Origin: Streptomyces jeddahensis
GTDB lineage: Bacteria > Actinomycetota > Actinomycetes > Streptomycetales > Streptomycetaceae
Direction: 5' to 3'
DNA: 64,000 nt
Assembly (NCBI RefSeq): GCF_001642995.1
Contig: NZ_LOHS01000084.1
Coordinates: forward strand, 1-64,000
Shown here: positions 1-7,202 of the stretch, one piece after another
Numbering within the stretch: the stretch's first letter is position 1
Layout: each line of letters begins with the position of its first letter
Translations under genes and position numbers: made by a program
The notes under the pieces: model-generated
Databases searched by the model: none
What the model was told of the DNA's origin: nothing
What the model saw: only the letters and a program-made list of their open reading frames with translations

Positions 1-208
1 AGCGTAGGCACGAAGTTGGCGATGGCGGCGGCGGGGGCGGGGGCGGCGAGGGTTAGGGCACCCGAAGGTGCGGAACGGGAGTTCTCGGGGGCCTGACCCG
101 GACCGGCCGCGACGGCCGCACGACCTGCGAATGCGCGCCCAGATGCGAGCCACGCGTCATGCGGTGAACCTGGAGTGGTGGGGGCCCGTCTCCGAAAGAG
201 GATCAGTC

Positions 209-400
209 ATGTCCATGATGGACAAGATCAAGCAGATGCTGAAGGGCCGCGAGAGCCAGACCGACCGGGCCATCGACAAGGGCGGTGACTTCATCGACGA
301 CAGGACCCAGGGCAAGTACAGGGGCCAGGTCGACACCGCCCAGGACAGGCTCAAGGACGAGTTCGGCAGGGGTCGGGAGCAAGAGCCGCCCCAGCGCTGA
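209..400 (+). CDS. Small MT0933-like charged protein
   Basis: Encodes a 63-residue, strongly charged soluble protein starting MSMMDKIKQML, with no signal peptide or membrane segment. Length, the DKIKQ start and the GKYRGQVD...RLKDEF pattern resemble the small MT0933-like antitoxin family of actinobacteria; the family name is by resemblance only. The start is an ATG with AAAGAGG about 7 nt upstream; the earlier in-frame ATGs have no ribosome site. No toxin-like partner is adjacent, so a toxin-antitoxin role is not supported by context. CsbD-like stress proteins are an alternative. A strong hairpin terminator follows at 477-515. Confidence 0.75.
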   Translation: MSMMDKIKQMLKGRESQTDRAIDKGGDFIDDRTQGKYRGQVDTAQDRLKDEFGRGREQEPPQR

Positions 401-802
401 CGGCCACCGTCGCCCCATGGGTTCGCAACCGCGGACCCTAGAGGCGGGTTGGCATCCACTGCCGGTGCCCTCATCGGCCAAAGGCCGCCTCCCCTGCGTG
501 GAGGCGGCCTTTGGCATGTGTTGGTCCCCAGGCGGCTGCGATCCCCGGCGCCCGCCGCGTTTCCGAACGACCAGCGGCCCCGGCGGCGTTTTCCGCGGAC
601 TTGTACTCACCGCCTCCGAGTCTGTCAAGCCCCGAGTCCTCGGAACATGACCGGGCTTCGCGATTCGGGCCTACTTGAAGTGCGGGCCTCACCGGAACGG
701 AATGAGGCAGCACGGTGGGCAGAAATCTCCCGAGGATTCTCTCACCGAAAACCAGAATGATAGGGCAACGAACCCGCCCCTTATATCAGTAGGAGAAAAC
801 CC
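401..802. other. Intergenic region with terminator, no gene seen
   Basis: Holds the strong hairpin at 477-515 and then about 290 bases leading to the SD of the His-rich secreted protein. Open frames here are antisense or GC-driven and lack ribosome sites. The 90 bases before 803 are less GC-rich and probably carry that gene's promoter, but no convincing -35/-10 pair could be chosen. Confidence 0.5.
477..515 (+). terminator. Strong intrinsic hairpin terminator
   Basis: A perfect 16-bp inverted repeat (arms 477-492 and 500-515, beginning GCCAAAGGCCGCC) with a 7-nt loop, about 75 bases after the small charged protein. There is no U-tract, as is common in Streptomyces. Confidence 0.85.
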
Positions 803-1453
803 ATGACCCGTAACATTCAGACCCACGAGGATGTTCGTCCCAAGCGTCGTTTTCGTCTCTCGACAATTGTTGCCTCTGCTGTTGTCGTTGCAGGGGGCGT
901 GATTCTTCCGGCAACCGCTGCGACGGCGGCCTCGGTGCCCGACTCGTCGGTCGTGACTCTTGTCGCAGAGCACGACAAGGATCACGACAAGAAGCACAAG
1001 AAGCACGGCAAGAAGCACGACAAGAAGCACGACAAGAAGCACAAGAAGCACGACAAGAAGCACGGTGGTAATAACACCGGCGGTGACGGTATCGGTGGTG
1101 ATGCTTCCGGTAGTGGTAACAACACCGGTGGTGACGGTATCGGTGGCGATGCCTCTGGCACCGGCAATAACACCGGTGGTGACGGCGTCGGTGGCGATGC
1201 TTCCGGCAGTGGCAATAACACCGGTGGTGACGGCGTCGGTGGCGATGCTTCCGGCAGTGGCAATAACACCGGTGGTGACGGTATCGGTGGCGATGCTTCC
1301 GGCAGTGGCAATAACACCGGTGGTGACGGTATCGGTGGTGACGCCTCCGGCAGCGGTGACAACACCGGTGGTGACGGTATCGGTGGCGATGCCTCTGGCA
1401 GTGGTAACAACACCGGTGGTGACGGTATCGGTGGCGATGCCTCTGGCGACTGA
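803..1453 (+). CDS. Secreted His/Lys/Asp-rich protein with 16-residue Gly/Asn repeats
   Basis: A 216-residue protein in three parts. Residues 1-43 form a twin-basic signal peptide (KRRFR, hydrophobic core, ATAATAA cleavage region). Residues about 56-87 are almost only H, K, D and G in DKKHKKH-type runs, a likely metal- or polyanion-binding stretch. Residues about 90-216 are eight near-identical 16-residue repeats, NNTGGDGIGGDASGSG. The start ATG has AGGAGA 6 nt upstream. No known family was recognised. The next gene encodes a second protein with the same signal-peptide, His-rich and Gly-rich order, so the two look like a functional pair. The GGDGIGGD motif recalls calcium-binding Gly/Asp repeats, but that is only resemblance. 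A structural, metal-binding or surface role is inferred. Confidence 0.8.
   Translation: MTRNIQTHEDVRPKRRFRLSTIVASAVVVAGGVILPATAATAASVPDSSVVTLVAEHDKDHDKKHKKHGKKHDKKHDKKHKKHDKKHGGNNTGGDGIGGDASGSGNNTGGDGIGGDASGTGNNTGGDGVGGDASGSGNNTGGDGVGGDASGSGNNTGGDGIGGDASGSGNNTGGDGIGGDASGSGDNTGGDGIGGDASGSGNNTGGDGIGGDASGD
1070..1450 (+). repeat. Eight tandem 48-bp coding repeats
   Basis: Contiguous in-frame 48-bp units encode the 16-residue Gly/Asn/Asp repeat of the secreted protein. Units differ mostly at synonymous sites (GGTATC against GGCGTC giving I or V, ACC against AGT giving T or S), so the protein repeat is kept while the DNA drifts. There are no spacers, so it is not a CRISPR array. Confidence 0.9.
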
Positions 1454-1628
1454 AGCCAAGAGCTGACTGCAGCGGAGAACACCGAATAGTTCGCGGTCCG
1501 GCTCGGGTGGCAAACGCCAACTGGTCATGCCCCCGGCCGGACCGCCGAATATCCCCTGCCATGTGGAACGAATGCACCGCCGGCATCGGGCATAATTCCA
1601 CCTCGAAAATATCAAGGCGAGAATTCTC

Positions 1629-2288
1629 ATGAAGAGTAATACCCGTAAGAGCGGTGTGGCCGTAGCCGCCGCCTCCGTCCTCCTCGCTGTCGGCGGAGCA
1701 CTGATCCCGGCGAGCACAGCGTTTGCGGCACCGACGACGCAGAGCGCGGCGGCGTCCGTAGCCACAGGCAAGGACGGGGACCATGACCGTCACGACAAGA
1801 AGCACGATCGCGGCGACAAGAAACGCGACCGCCACGGAGACCGGCATGACGGGCGCGGAGGAAAGCGCCACGGGCACGACGACGACTACTGCCGCAGTGG
1901 CAACGGTGGTAACGGCACCGGTGGTAACGGCACCGGCGGCGACGCCCCCGTCTGCCAGGCTCCGGGAGGCACCGGCACCGGCGGCAACGGTCGCGGGGGC
2001 AGGGGAAGTTGCGGAGGCCGCGATGGCGACGGCCGCAACGGTACCGGCACCAACGGCAATGACGGTCCGCCCTGTCCCAAGCCGACGAGCCCGCACACTC
2101 CGGGCGACGACGACACCGGCAGTGGCCCCTCGACTCCGGACACGCCCGCCCCACACGAGCCGCCGACGGACGACACCGACAAGCCCTCTGCTCCGGACAC
2201 TCCGGACACCTCGGACACCGACACCGGCGACTCCTCGCATACGGACGAGTCGACCCCGCAGGATTCGGGCGAGGTCATCGTCAAATAG
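1629..2288 (+). CDS. Secreted His/Asp/Arg-rich, Gly- and Pro/Thr-rich protein
   Basis: A 219-residue companion of the preceding gene. Residues 1-34 are a signal peptide ending STAFA-AP. Residues about 47-88 are rich in H, D, K and R (HDKKHDRGDKKRDRHGDRH). Residues about 90-155 are Gly/Asn/Thr-rich (GGNGTGG units) and contain four Cys that could form disulfides. The last third is a Pro/Thr/Asp-rich low-complexity stalk (PDTPDTSDTDTG). No LPXTG motif or membrane anchor is present. SD AAGGCGAG lies 7 nt before the ATG. The gap of 175 bases to the upstream gene allows co-transcription or a separate promoter. A hairpin terminator follows at 2359-2390. Family unknown; probably an extracellular or wall-associated structural or metal-binding protein. 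Confidence 0.78.
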   Translation: MKSNTRKSGVAVAAASVLLAVGGALIPASTAFAAPTTQSAAASVATGKDGDHDRHDKKHDRGDKKRDRHGDRHDGRGGKRHGHDDDYCRSGNGGNGTGGNGTGGDAPVCQAPGGTGTGGNGRGGRGSCGGRDGDGRNGTGTNGNDGPPCPKPTSPHTPGDDDTGSGPSTPDTPAPHEPPTDDTDKPSAPDTPDTSDTDTGDSSHTDESTPQDSGEVIVK

Positions 2289-2358
2289 CAACGTCAAATA
2301 GCAACGTGAATCAGCTAGGAGAAAAACCGCCGGGAAAGACCTCGGGTTCCTGCCCTGT

Positions 2359-2390
2359 TCCTGCCCCACCGCACGCGCGGTGGGGCAGGA
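2359..2390. terminator. Intrinsic terminator between convergent genes
   Basis: A 14-bp inverted repeat (left arm starts TCCTGCCCCACCGC, 4-nt loop ACGC) with CTCGTTTTCG on the + side. It lies about 70 bases after the secreted protein gene and about 75 bases beyond the stop of the convergent phosphatase gene, so it could serve both. Confidence 0.85.
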
Positions 2391-2466
2391 CTCGTTTTCG
2401 TGGCGTCGGGGACAGCGGGCCGACGTGGCCAAGGTTCACTGGACGTGCTGAACTGGAGGTTCGTCC

Positions 2467-4911
2467 TCAGACCCCGGACAGCGACTGCTCGGCCCAGATG
2501 GTCTTTCCGACGGCCGCATGCCGCGTGCCCCAGCGCTCCGAGAGCTGGGCGACCAGTAGCAGGCCCCGCCCGCCTTCGTCGAAGGTCCGGGCGCGCCGCA
2601 TGTGCGGGGTGGTGCTGCTGGAGTCGGAGACCTCGCAGATCAGCGTGCTGTTCTCGTGGATCAGCCGCAGCTGGATGGGGGGATGGCCGTAGCGGATGGC
2701 GTTGGTGACCAGTTCGCTGACCATCAGCTCGGTGATGAAGACCGCGTCGTCCAGCCCCCAGGCCTCCAGTTGGTCGGTGGCGTTCTTGCGGGCCTGGGCG
2801 ACCACGGCGGGGTCGGAGGCCAGGTCCCAGGCGGCGACCCGGTCGGCGTGCAGTGCCCGGGTGCGGGCGATGAGCAGGGCGATGTCGTCGTCGGGGCGGT
2901 GGGTCAGCAGGGACGTGAGAACCCTGTCGCAGACCGTTTCCAGTGTCGCCGCGGGCAGCGCCAGAGCCGCGAACATCTTGTCCAGGGCCTCGTCGATGTC
3001 GCGGTCCCGGATCTCGAGCAGACCGTCCGTGTACAGGGCCAGGACGCTGCCCTCGGGAAGTTCCGTCTCGAAGGTCTCGAAGGGCAGGCCGCCCAGGCCC
3101 AGCGGCGGGCCGGCCGGGACGTCGAGGAAGTAGACGGCGCCCTCGGGGGTGACCACGGCGGGCGGGGGATGGCCGGCGCGAGCGAGCGTGCAGCGGCGGG
3201 ACACCGGGTCGTAGACCGCGTACAGACAGGTGGTGCCGATGCCCCCGGCGGTCTCGGCGGCGGGGTCCGCGCTGCCCTCGTCGGCCGACAGGTGGAGCAC
3301 GAGGTCGTCGAGGTGCGTGAGCAGTTCGTCGGGCGGCAGGTCGACGTCGGCCAGGGTCCGTACCGCGGTACGCAGCCGGCCCATGGTGGCGGAGGCACGT
3401 ATCCCGTGGCCGACCACGTCGCCCACGACGAGCGCCACCCGCGCACCGGACAGCGGGATCACGTCGAACCAGTCGCCGCCCACGCCGGCCCGGGTACCGG
3501 CCGGCAGATAGCGGGACGCGATGTCGAGCGCCGCCTGATCGGGCAGCGTGTGCGGGAGCAGGCTGCGCTGCAGGGTCATGGTGGTGGTGCGCTCGCGGGT
3601 GTAGCGGCGGGCGTTGTGGATGCTCACAGCCGCTCTGGCCGTGAGCTCCTCGGCCAGCAGCAGGTCGTCCGACTCGAAGGGCTCCCGGCGCCGGTGCCGG
3701 CTGAAGAGCGCCACGCCGAGCGTGTTACCGCGGGCACGCATCGGTACCACCATGACCGAACGCGTCCCGTACTCGCGGATCCAGGCGGCTCCGGGGTCCT
3801 GCGCCGCCCATCGAGCGATGGCGGAGTCGGTCATCTCGTACAGCGCGGCACGGCCGGTGGTCAGGCACTCGGCCGGGGGTGAGAGCGCGGGGTAGACGAT
3901 CGTGTCGCCGACCGCCACCAAGGAATCGGGGCTCTCCTCGGCGACCGACCGCAGAGCTGCGCGGCGCATGGTGACCGGTCCGGGCGCCTGCGCGGCGGCC
4001 GGTTCGTCGCCGGTCTGGGGCACGTCCAGCAGGTCCACGGCTGCGAAGTCGGCGAGCTGGGGGACGGCGACGTCGGCCAGTTCCTGCGCGGTGTGTGCGA
4101 TGTCCAGGGTCGTGCCGATACGGGAACCGGCCTCGTTCAGCAGGAGCATCCGCTGCCGCGCGAGGTACTCACCGGACCTGTCGTGCGCCGTCAGGCACAC
4201 CGCGCACACCCTGCCGTCCGGGTCCTTCAGCGGTGCGAAGGAAGTCGACCAGCCCCGCTCCGGGCTGACACCCGTAGGACGGATGTACGCCTCCACGTAC
4301 TGCGGCTCACCCGTCTCCAACGCCAGCCGCATCTTCCTCTCGGCCTCATCGCTCACCGGATACGGCGCGATCTCCGTCAGGTGCAGCCCCTGCATCTCGG
4401 ACTCCGTCAGGGACAGCGCACGCTCCATGCCCGCGTTGGCGCCGACCAGCCGCAGGTCGGTGTCGAAGATCGCCAGGATGTCGGGGGACTGGGTGAACGT
4501 CCATTCCCTCAGGGCTTCGCCCGCGGGCGTGCGCGGTCGCCCCGCCACGGCGGACACCACGAGCCACTCGGTGACCCCGCCGTCCGGCGACGACCGGCGG
4601 TGCGCGAGCAGTCCCGTCTCCACCCGGCGGCCGTCCCGGTGCCGCAGCGCCAGGGTGCCGCTCCATCGTTCCTTCCCGGCCGGGGTATGGCGGGCCGTTC
4701 CTGCGGCCTCGTCGGCGAGCAGCCTGACGGCCGGCCGGCCCACGACCTCCGACGGCACATAGCCGAGCAGTCGCCGGGCACCCTCGCTCCACCCCGTCAC
4801 GATGCCCTGCTCGTCGATGGTGGCCGTGGCCGTGTACGCAGACTCGAGCGAGGCGTCCGACACGTCCGGCTTGTCCGGCCGCTCGTCAGGAGGGGTGGGA
4901 AGTCGCTCCAT
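2467..4911 (-). CDS. PAS-PAS-GAF-SpoIIE phosphatase with C-terminal anti-sigma ATPase domain
   Basis: A cytoplasmic 814-residue regulator. Domains in order: PAS (about 20-125), second PAS (about 135-255), GAF (about 270-445), PP2C-type SpoIIE phosphatase (about 455-680, with GGDWFDV and GDVVGHG metal-binding motifs), and a HATPase_c_2 anti-sigma kinase-like domain (about 690-810, with SELVTNAIRYG and EGGRGLLL boxes). Family knowledge: such proteins dephosphorylate anti-anti-sigma factors and rebind sigma factors, linking a small-molecule or redox signal to sigma-B-like stress or development regulons. No membrane segment is visible, so the signal is sensed inside the cell. No sigma or anti-anti-sigma gene is adjacent. 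A second protein of the same design, but membrane-anchored, lies at 43438-46320. Confidence 0.93.
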   Translation of the reverse strand: MERLPTPPDERPDKPDVSDASLESAYTATATIDEQGIVTGWSEGARRLLGYVPSEVVGRPAVRLLADEAAGTARHTPAGKERWSGTLALRHRDGRRVETGLLAHRRSSPDGGVTEWLVVSAVAGRPRTPAGEALREWTFTQSPDILAIFDTDLRLVGANAGMERALSLTESEMQGLHLTEIAPYPVSDEAERKMRLALETGEPQYVEAYIRPTGVSPERGWSTSFAPLKDPDGRVCAVCLTAHDRSGEYLARQRMLLLNEAGSRIGTTLDIAHTAQELADVAVPQLADFAAVDLLDVPQTGDEPAAAQAPGPVTMRRAALRSVAEESPDSLVAVGDTIVYPALSPPAECLTTGRAALYEMTDSAIARWAAQDPGAAWIREYGTRSVMVVPMRARGNTLGVALFSRHRRREPFESDDLLLAEELTARAAVSIHNARRYTRERTTTMTLQRSLLPHTLPDQAALDIASRYLPAGTRAGVGGDWFDVIPLSGARVALVVGDVVGHGIRASATMGRLRTAVRTLADVDLPPDELLTHLDDLVLHLSADEGSADPAAETAGGIGTTCLYAVYDPVSRRCTLARAGHPPPAVVTPEGAVYFLDVPAGPPLGLGGLPFETFETELPEGSVLALYTDGLLEIRDRDIDEALDKMFAALALPAATLETVCDRVLTSLLTHRPDDDIALLIARTRALHADRVAAWDLASDPAVVAQARKNATDQLEAWGLDDAVFITELMVSELVTNAIRYGHPPIQLRLIHENSTLICEVSDSSSTTPHMRRARTFDEGGRGLLLVAQLSERWGTRHAAVGKTIWAEQSLSGV

Positions 4912-5208
4912 CGCCGCTCATCTCGCCCTCGCTCATTCCTCGGCCCGCTCTCCCCGCGGGAACCTGCACGGCCAGGGCTCTACTGAAGGGCTCTACTGAC
5001 AAGCATGATCCTGCGAGGCGCGGAGCACCAACGCGGAGGACCAGCCCGGCTGATCGCGGAGGGAACGTCCCATGGCGCGCGTCCGCGGTACGCCCGTGGT
5101 GCGGCCGTGGTCGCCGGCCGGGCGGGGCTCCGGCGGGGGGAGGAAAAATCTTCAGAATGCGTGCAACGGCGCGGAACCGCACTCGGGGCTCACGGCGTGG
5201 ATAAGTGC

Positions 5209-5230
5209 AAATACCGACATTCCAGTATTT
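5209..5230. promoter_or_regulatory. Inverted repeat AAATAC-N10-GTATTT
   Basis: A perfect 6-bp dyad with a 10-nt spacer in the AT-rich promoter region upstream of the small LuxR-type gene. Spacing of one and a half helical turns suits a dimeric regulator. The binding protein is unknown. Confidence 0.4.
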
Positions 5231-5300
5231 ACACCTTGTTTCTATTACACCCCTGCTCTATTTCCACCCCTGCTTCCAAGGCCGTGAGCAGTGAAGACCG

Positions 5301-5340
5301 AGTCGATTCGGGTCGATTCGAGTCGGTCCGAGTCGATCCA
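5301..5340. repeat. Four 10-bp tandem repeats in the LuxR-type leader
   Basis: Units AGTCGATTCG, GGTCGATTCG, AGTCGGTCCG and AGTCGATCCA follow one another without a gap, ending 7 bases before the SD. A 10-bp period is one helical turn, so each unit presents the same DNA face. Confidence 0.75.
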
Positions 5341-5359
5341 TTCCGTCGGAGGGAGTTCC

Positions 5360-5596
5360 ATGAGCTTCACCACCACGCCGCACGCAGAAGCGCGCGCAGC
5401 CGCGCTGCTCGTGCTGGCCCCGCGTGAGCGGGAGACCCTGCGGCACATCGCCGCAGGGCGCACCTATCTGCAGACGGCCCGCCACATGGGATTGTCGAAG
5501 CACACGGTCGACGCGTACCTCCGCCGTATACGGGCGAAGCTGGGCATCTGCAGCACGGCGGAGCTCACACGACTGGCCATCTCCCTGGGGCTGTGA
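5360..5596 (+). CDS. Single-domain LuxR-type HTH regulator
   Basis: A 78-residue protein that is little more than a GerE/LuxR DNA-binding domain: LAPRERETLRHIAAGRT (helices 1-2), then ARHMGLSKHTVDAYLRRI (recognition helix) and the closing helix. It has no receiver or ligand domain, so activity would be controlled by its own level or by a partner. The start ATG was chosen because GGAGGGAG lies 4-11 nt upstream; an earlier in-frame ATG at 5291 would have to read through the 10-bp tandem array. It is convergent with the aminotransferase gene, 58 bases away. Confidence 0.85.
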   Translation: MSFTTTPHAEARAAALLVLAPRERETLRHIAAGRTYLQTARHMGLSKHTVDAYLRRIRAKLGICSTAELTRLAISLGL

Positions 5597-5654
5597 GTGC
5601 ATGCGCGGCTCCGTCGCGCGGCCTGCCCGGTAAGGGATGAGCGGAACGCAGCTC

Positions 5655-6914
5655 TCAACCGTTCACGCCGCCCGCGGTGTGCCGTTCGCCGGCCCACGCA
5701 CCCAGCACCGGGACACACCGCTCTGCGAAGTACTCGAAGTCTTCGGCGGTGTTGTAGACGTGCGTCGACAGGCGCATGTAGCCGACGCCGTCGAAGCTGG
5801 TGAAGGCCGCCTCCACACCCAGTTCCCGCGCCACACGATCACGCAGGGCGTCGGCATCGACACGCGTCGGGGCCAGACCTTCCGGAAGCCGCACCAGGCG
5901 CAGCGCGTTGACCGGCATGCCGACGTCGACGGTGGCGCTTTCACCGGTGAGCGCGGCAAAGGCTTCGGCGAGGATCCGCTCGGCGTAGTCGGCGAGATCG
6001 CGCATGTACGTACGAGCCGTGTCCCAGCCCCAGGTGGACTCGACGAAGTCGAGCGCGGCCGGAGCCGCCAGATGACTGGTGGCATCGACCGTTCCCTGGA
6101 TGTCGAAACGGTCGGGGAACGGATCAGGGGCGCCCCAGGAGTCGATCAGGGGATAGAGCCCGTCGCGCAGTGCGCCGCGGGCGACGAGCGCGGCCGTACC
6201 CCGAGGCGCGCAGGCGAACTTGTGGAGATTGCCGATCCAGAAGTCGCACTCCACTCCGCACAACGGGTCCTCGGCCAGTCCGGGCACATGCGCCCCGTCC
6301 AGAAGAACCGGGATCCCCCTGGCCCGCGCCTCCGCGCCGATCCGCTCGACGGGCATCCAGCGCGCTGTCGCGGAGGTGATGTGGTCGAGGACGATGAGAC
6401 CGGTCGCCTCGTTCATCTCGGCGGCCACGGCCTCGTACGCCTGGTCCTCGTCGGCATCGAGCGGCACATGAGCCGTACGGACCGTGCCGCCCCAGCGCCG
6501 GGCGAGACGCTCGGCCCCCATGGTCACGGCCCCATAGCCGTGGTCGGTGACGAGGACTTCGCCGCCGGGCCGGGCCGGGACGTTCGCATAGACGACGCTC
6601 GCGCCGCCGCTCGCGTTGGGGACGAGCGCGAGATCCTCCGCGGCGACGCGCAGGAACGCCGCGATCTCGGCCCGGGCACGGGCGACCCGCTCGGGCAGGC
6701 CCGCGAACCACAGGCCCGGAGACCGGTCCATCTCAACCCGCAGCCGGTTCTGCTCGTCCTGCGCCACCACCGGAACCGCACCGAAGGAACCGTGGTTGAG
6801 GTACTTCCGCCCGGCATCCAGGGACCAGCCTGCGGCGGCGGGCCTTCCGTCCGCGAGAAGCAGGGGGCGCGGCGGCGCCGTGGCGACGTCGGTCTGACTC
6901 ACGGGACTCCACAT
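5655..6914 (-). CDS. Class V aminotransferase, isopenicillin-N-epimerase-like
   Basis: About 419 residues of a PLP-dependent fold-type I enzyme. Visible features are YLNHGSFGAVP near the N-terminus (substrate loop typical of isopenicillin N epimerase-like and cysteine desulfurase-like proteins), LLDGAHVPG with the PLP-ring aspartate, and IGNLHKFACAPRG with the Schiff-base lysine. The actual reaction cannot be told from sequence; family members are epimerases, lyases or aminotransferases. The start is uncertain: ATG at 6914 is adopted, with ATG at 6938 possible. Upstream lies a GC-rich 28-bp repeat array, and xdhC-like is next on the same strand, 288 bases away. Confidence 0.85.
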   Translation of the reverse strand: MWSPVSQTDVATAPPRPLLLADGRPAAAGWSLDAGRKYLNHGSFGAVPVVAQDEQNRLRVEMDRSPGLWFAGLPERVARARAEIAAFLRVAAEDLALVPNASGGASVVYANVPARPGGEVLVTDHGYGAVTMGAERLARRWGGTVRTAHVPLDADEDQAYEAVAAEMNEATGLIVLDHITSATARWMPVERIGAEARARGIPVLLDGAHVPGLAEDPLCGVECDFWIGNLHKFACAPRGTAALVARGALRDGLYPLIDSWGAPDPFPDRFDIQGTVDATSHLAAPAALDFVESTWGWDTARTYMRDLADYAERILAEAFAALTGESATVDVGMPVNALRLVRLPEGLAPTRVDADALRDRVARELGVEAAFTSFDGVGYMRLSTHVYNTAEDFEYFAERCVPVLGAWAGERHTAGGVNG

Positions 6915-7035
6915 CTCGATCGGATGACTCCGCGGCATCCTGGCACAGAGCGCCCACCTCCGCGCCTGCCAGGGGTCCACGCGGCCGGAGGGGCCGGGGG
7001 AGCGGGCGGTCAGTGTGCCGGTGCCGGTGGTCCCC

Positions 7036-7147
7036 GGCCGCACCCGCGGCCCCGGTGACCCGTGGCCGCACCCGCGCGCCCGGTGGTTCCCGGCCGCACC
7101 CGCCGGATCCGGTGATCGTGGCCGCACTCGAGCCGGCCCCGCCGGTC
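7036..7147. repeat. Four degenerate 28-bp tandem repeats
   Basis: GGCCGCACCCG recurs at 7036, 7064 and 7092, and as GGCCGCACTCG at 7120, exactly 28 bases apart, with CCGGTG in the middle of most units. It lies in the 288-base gap upstream of the aminotransferase start and downstream of the xdhC-like stop. No gene is otherwise evident in this gap. Confidence 0.7.
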
Positions 7148-7202
7148 TCCGTGCCGCCGACGTCGAGCACGGGCTGTGCTCGTCACGGCGACGCCAGGCT
7201 CA

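Larger units (their letters stand above)
4912..5359. other. Intergenic regulatory region between phosphatase and LuxR-type gene
   Basis: No gene is supported here. The stretch 5200-5280 is unusually AT-rich for the window and holds the dyad at 5209-5230. It is followed by the 10-bp tandem array at 5301-5340 and the SD GGAGGGAG at 5348-5355. It probably contains divergent promoters. Confidence 0.55.

Noticed and set aside
209..400. Toxin-antitoxin module
   Set aside because: Only the antitoxin-like small protein is present; nothing resembling a toxin is adjacent.
1070..1450. Regular 48-bp repeats as a possible CRISPR array
   Set aside because: The units are contiguous, in frame and encode a protein repeat; there are no spacers.
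786..2432. Long open frame on the minus strand opposite the two secreted genes
   Set aside because: The product is a low-complexity Cys/His/Arg mirror of the coding repeats, and the plus-strand genes have signal peptides and ribosome sites.
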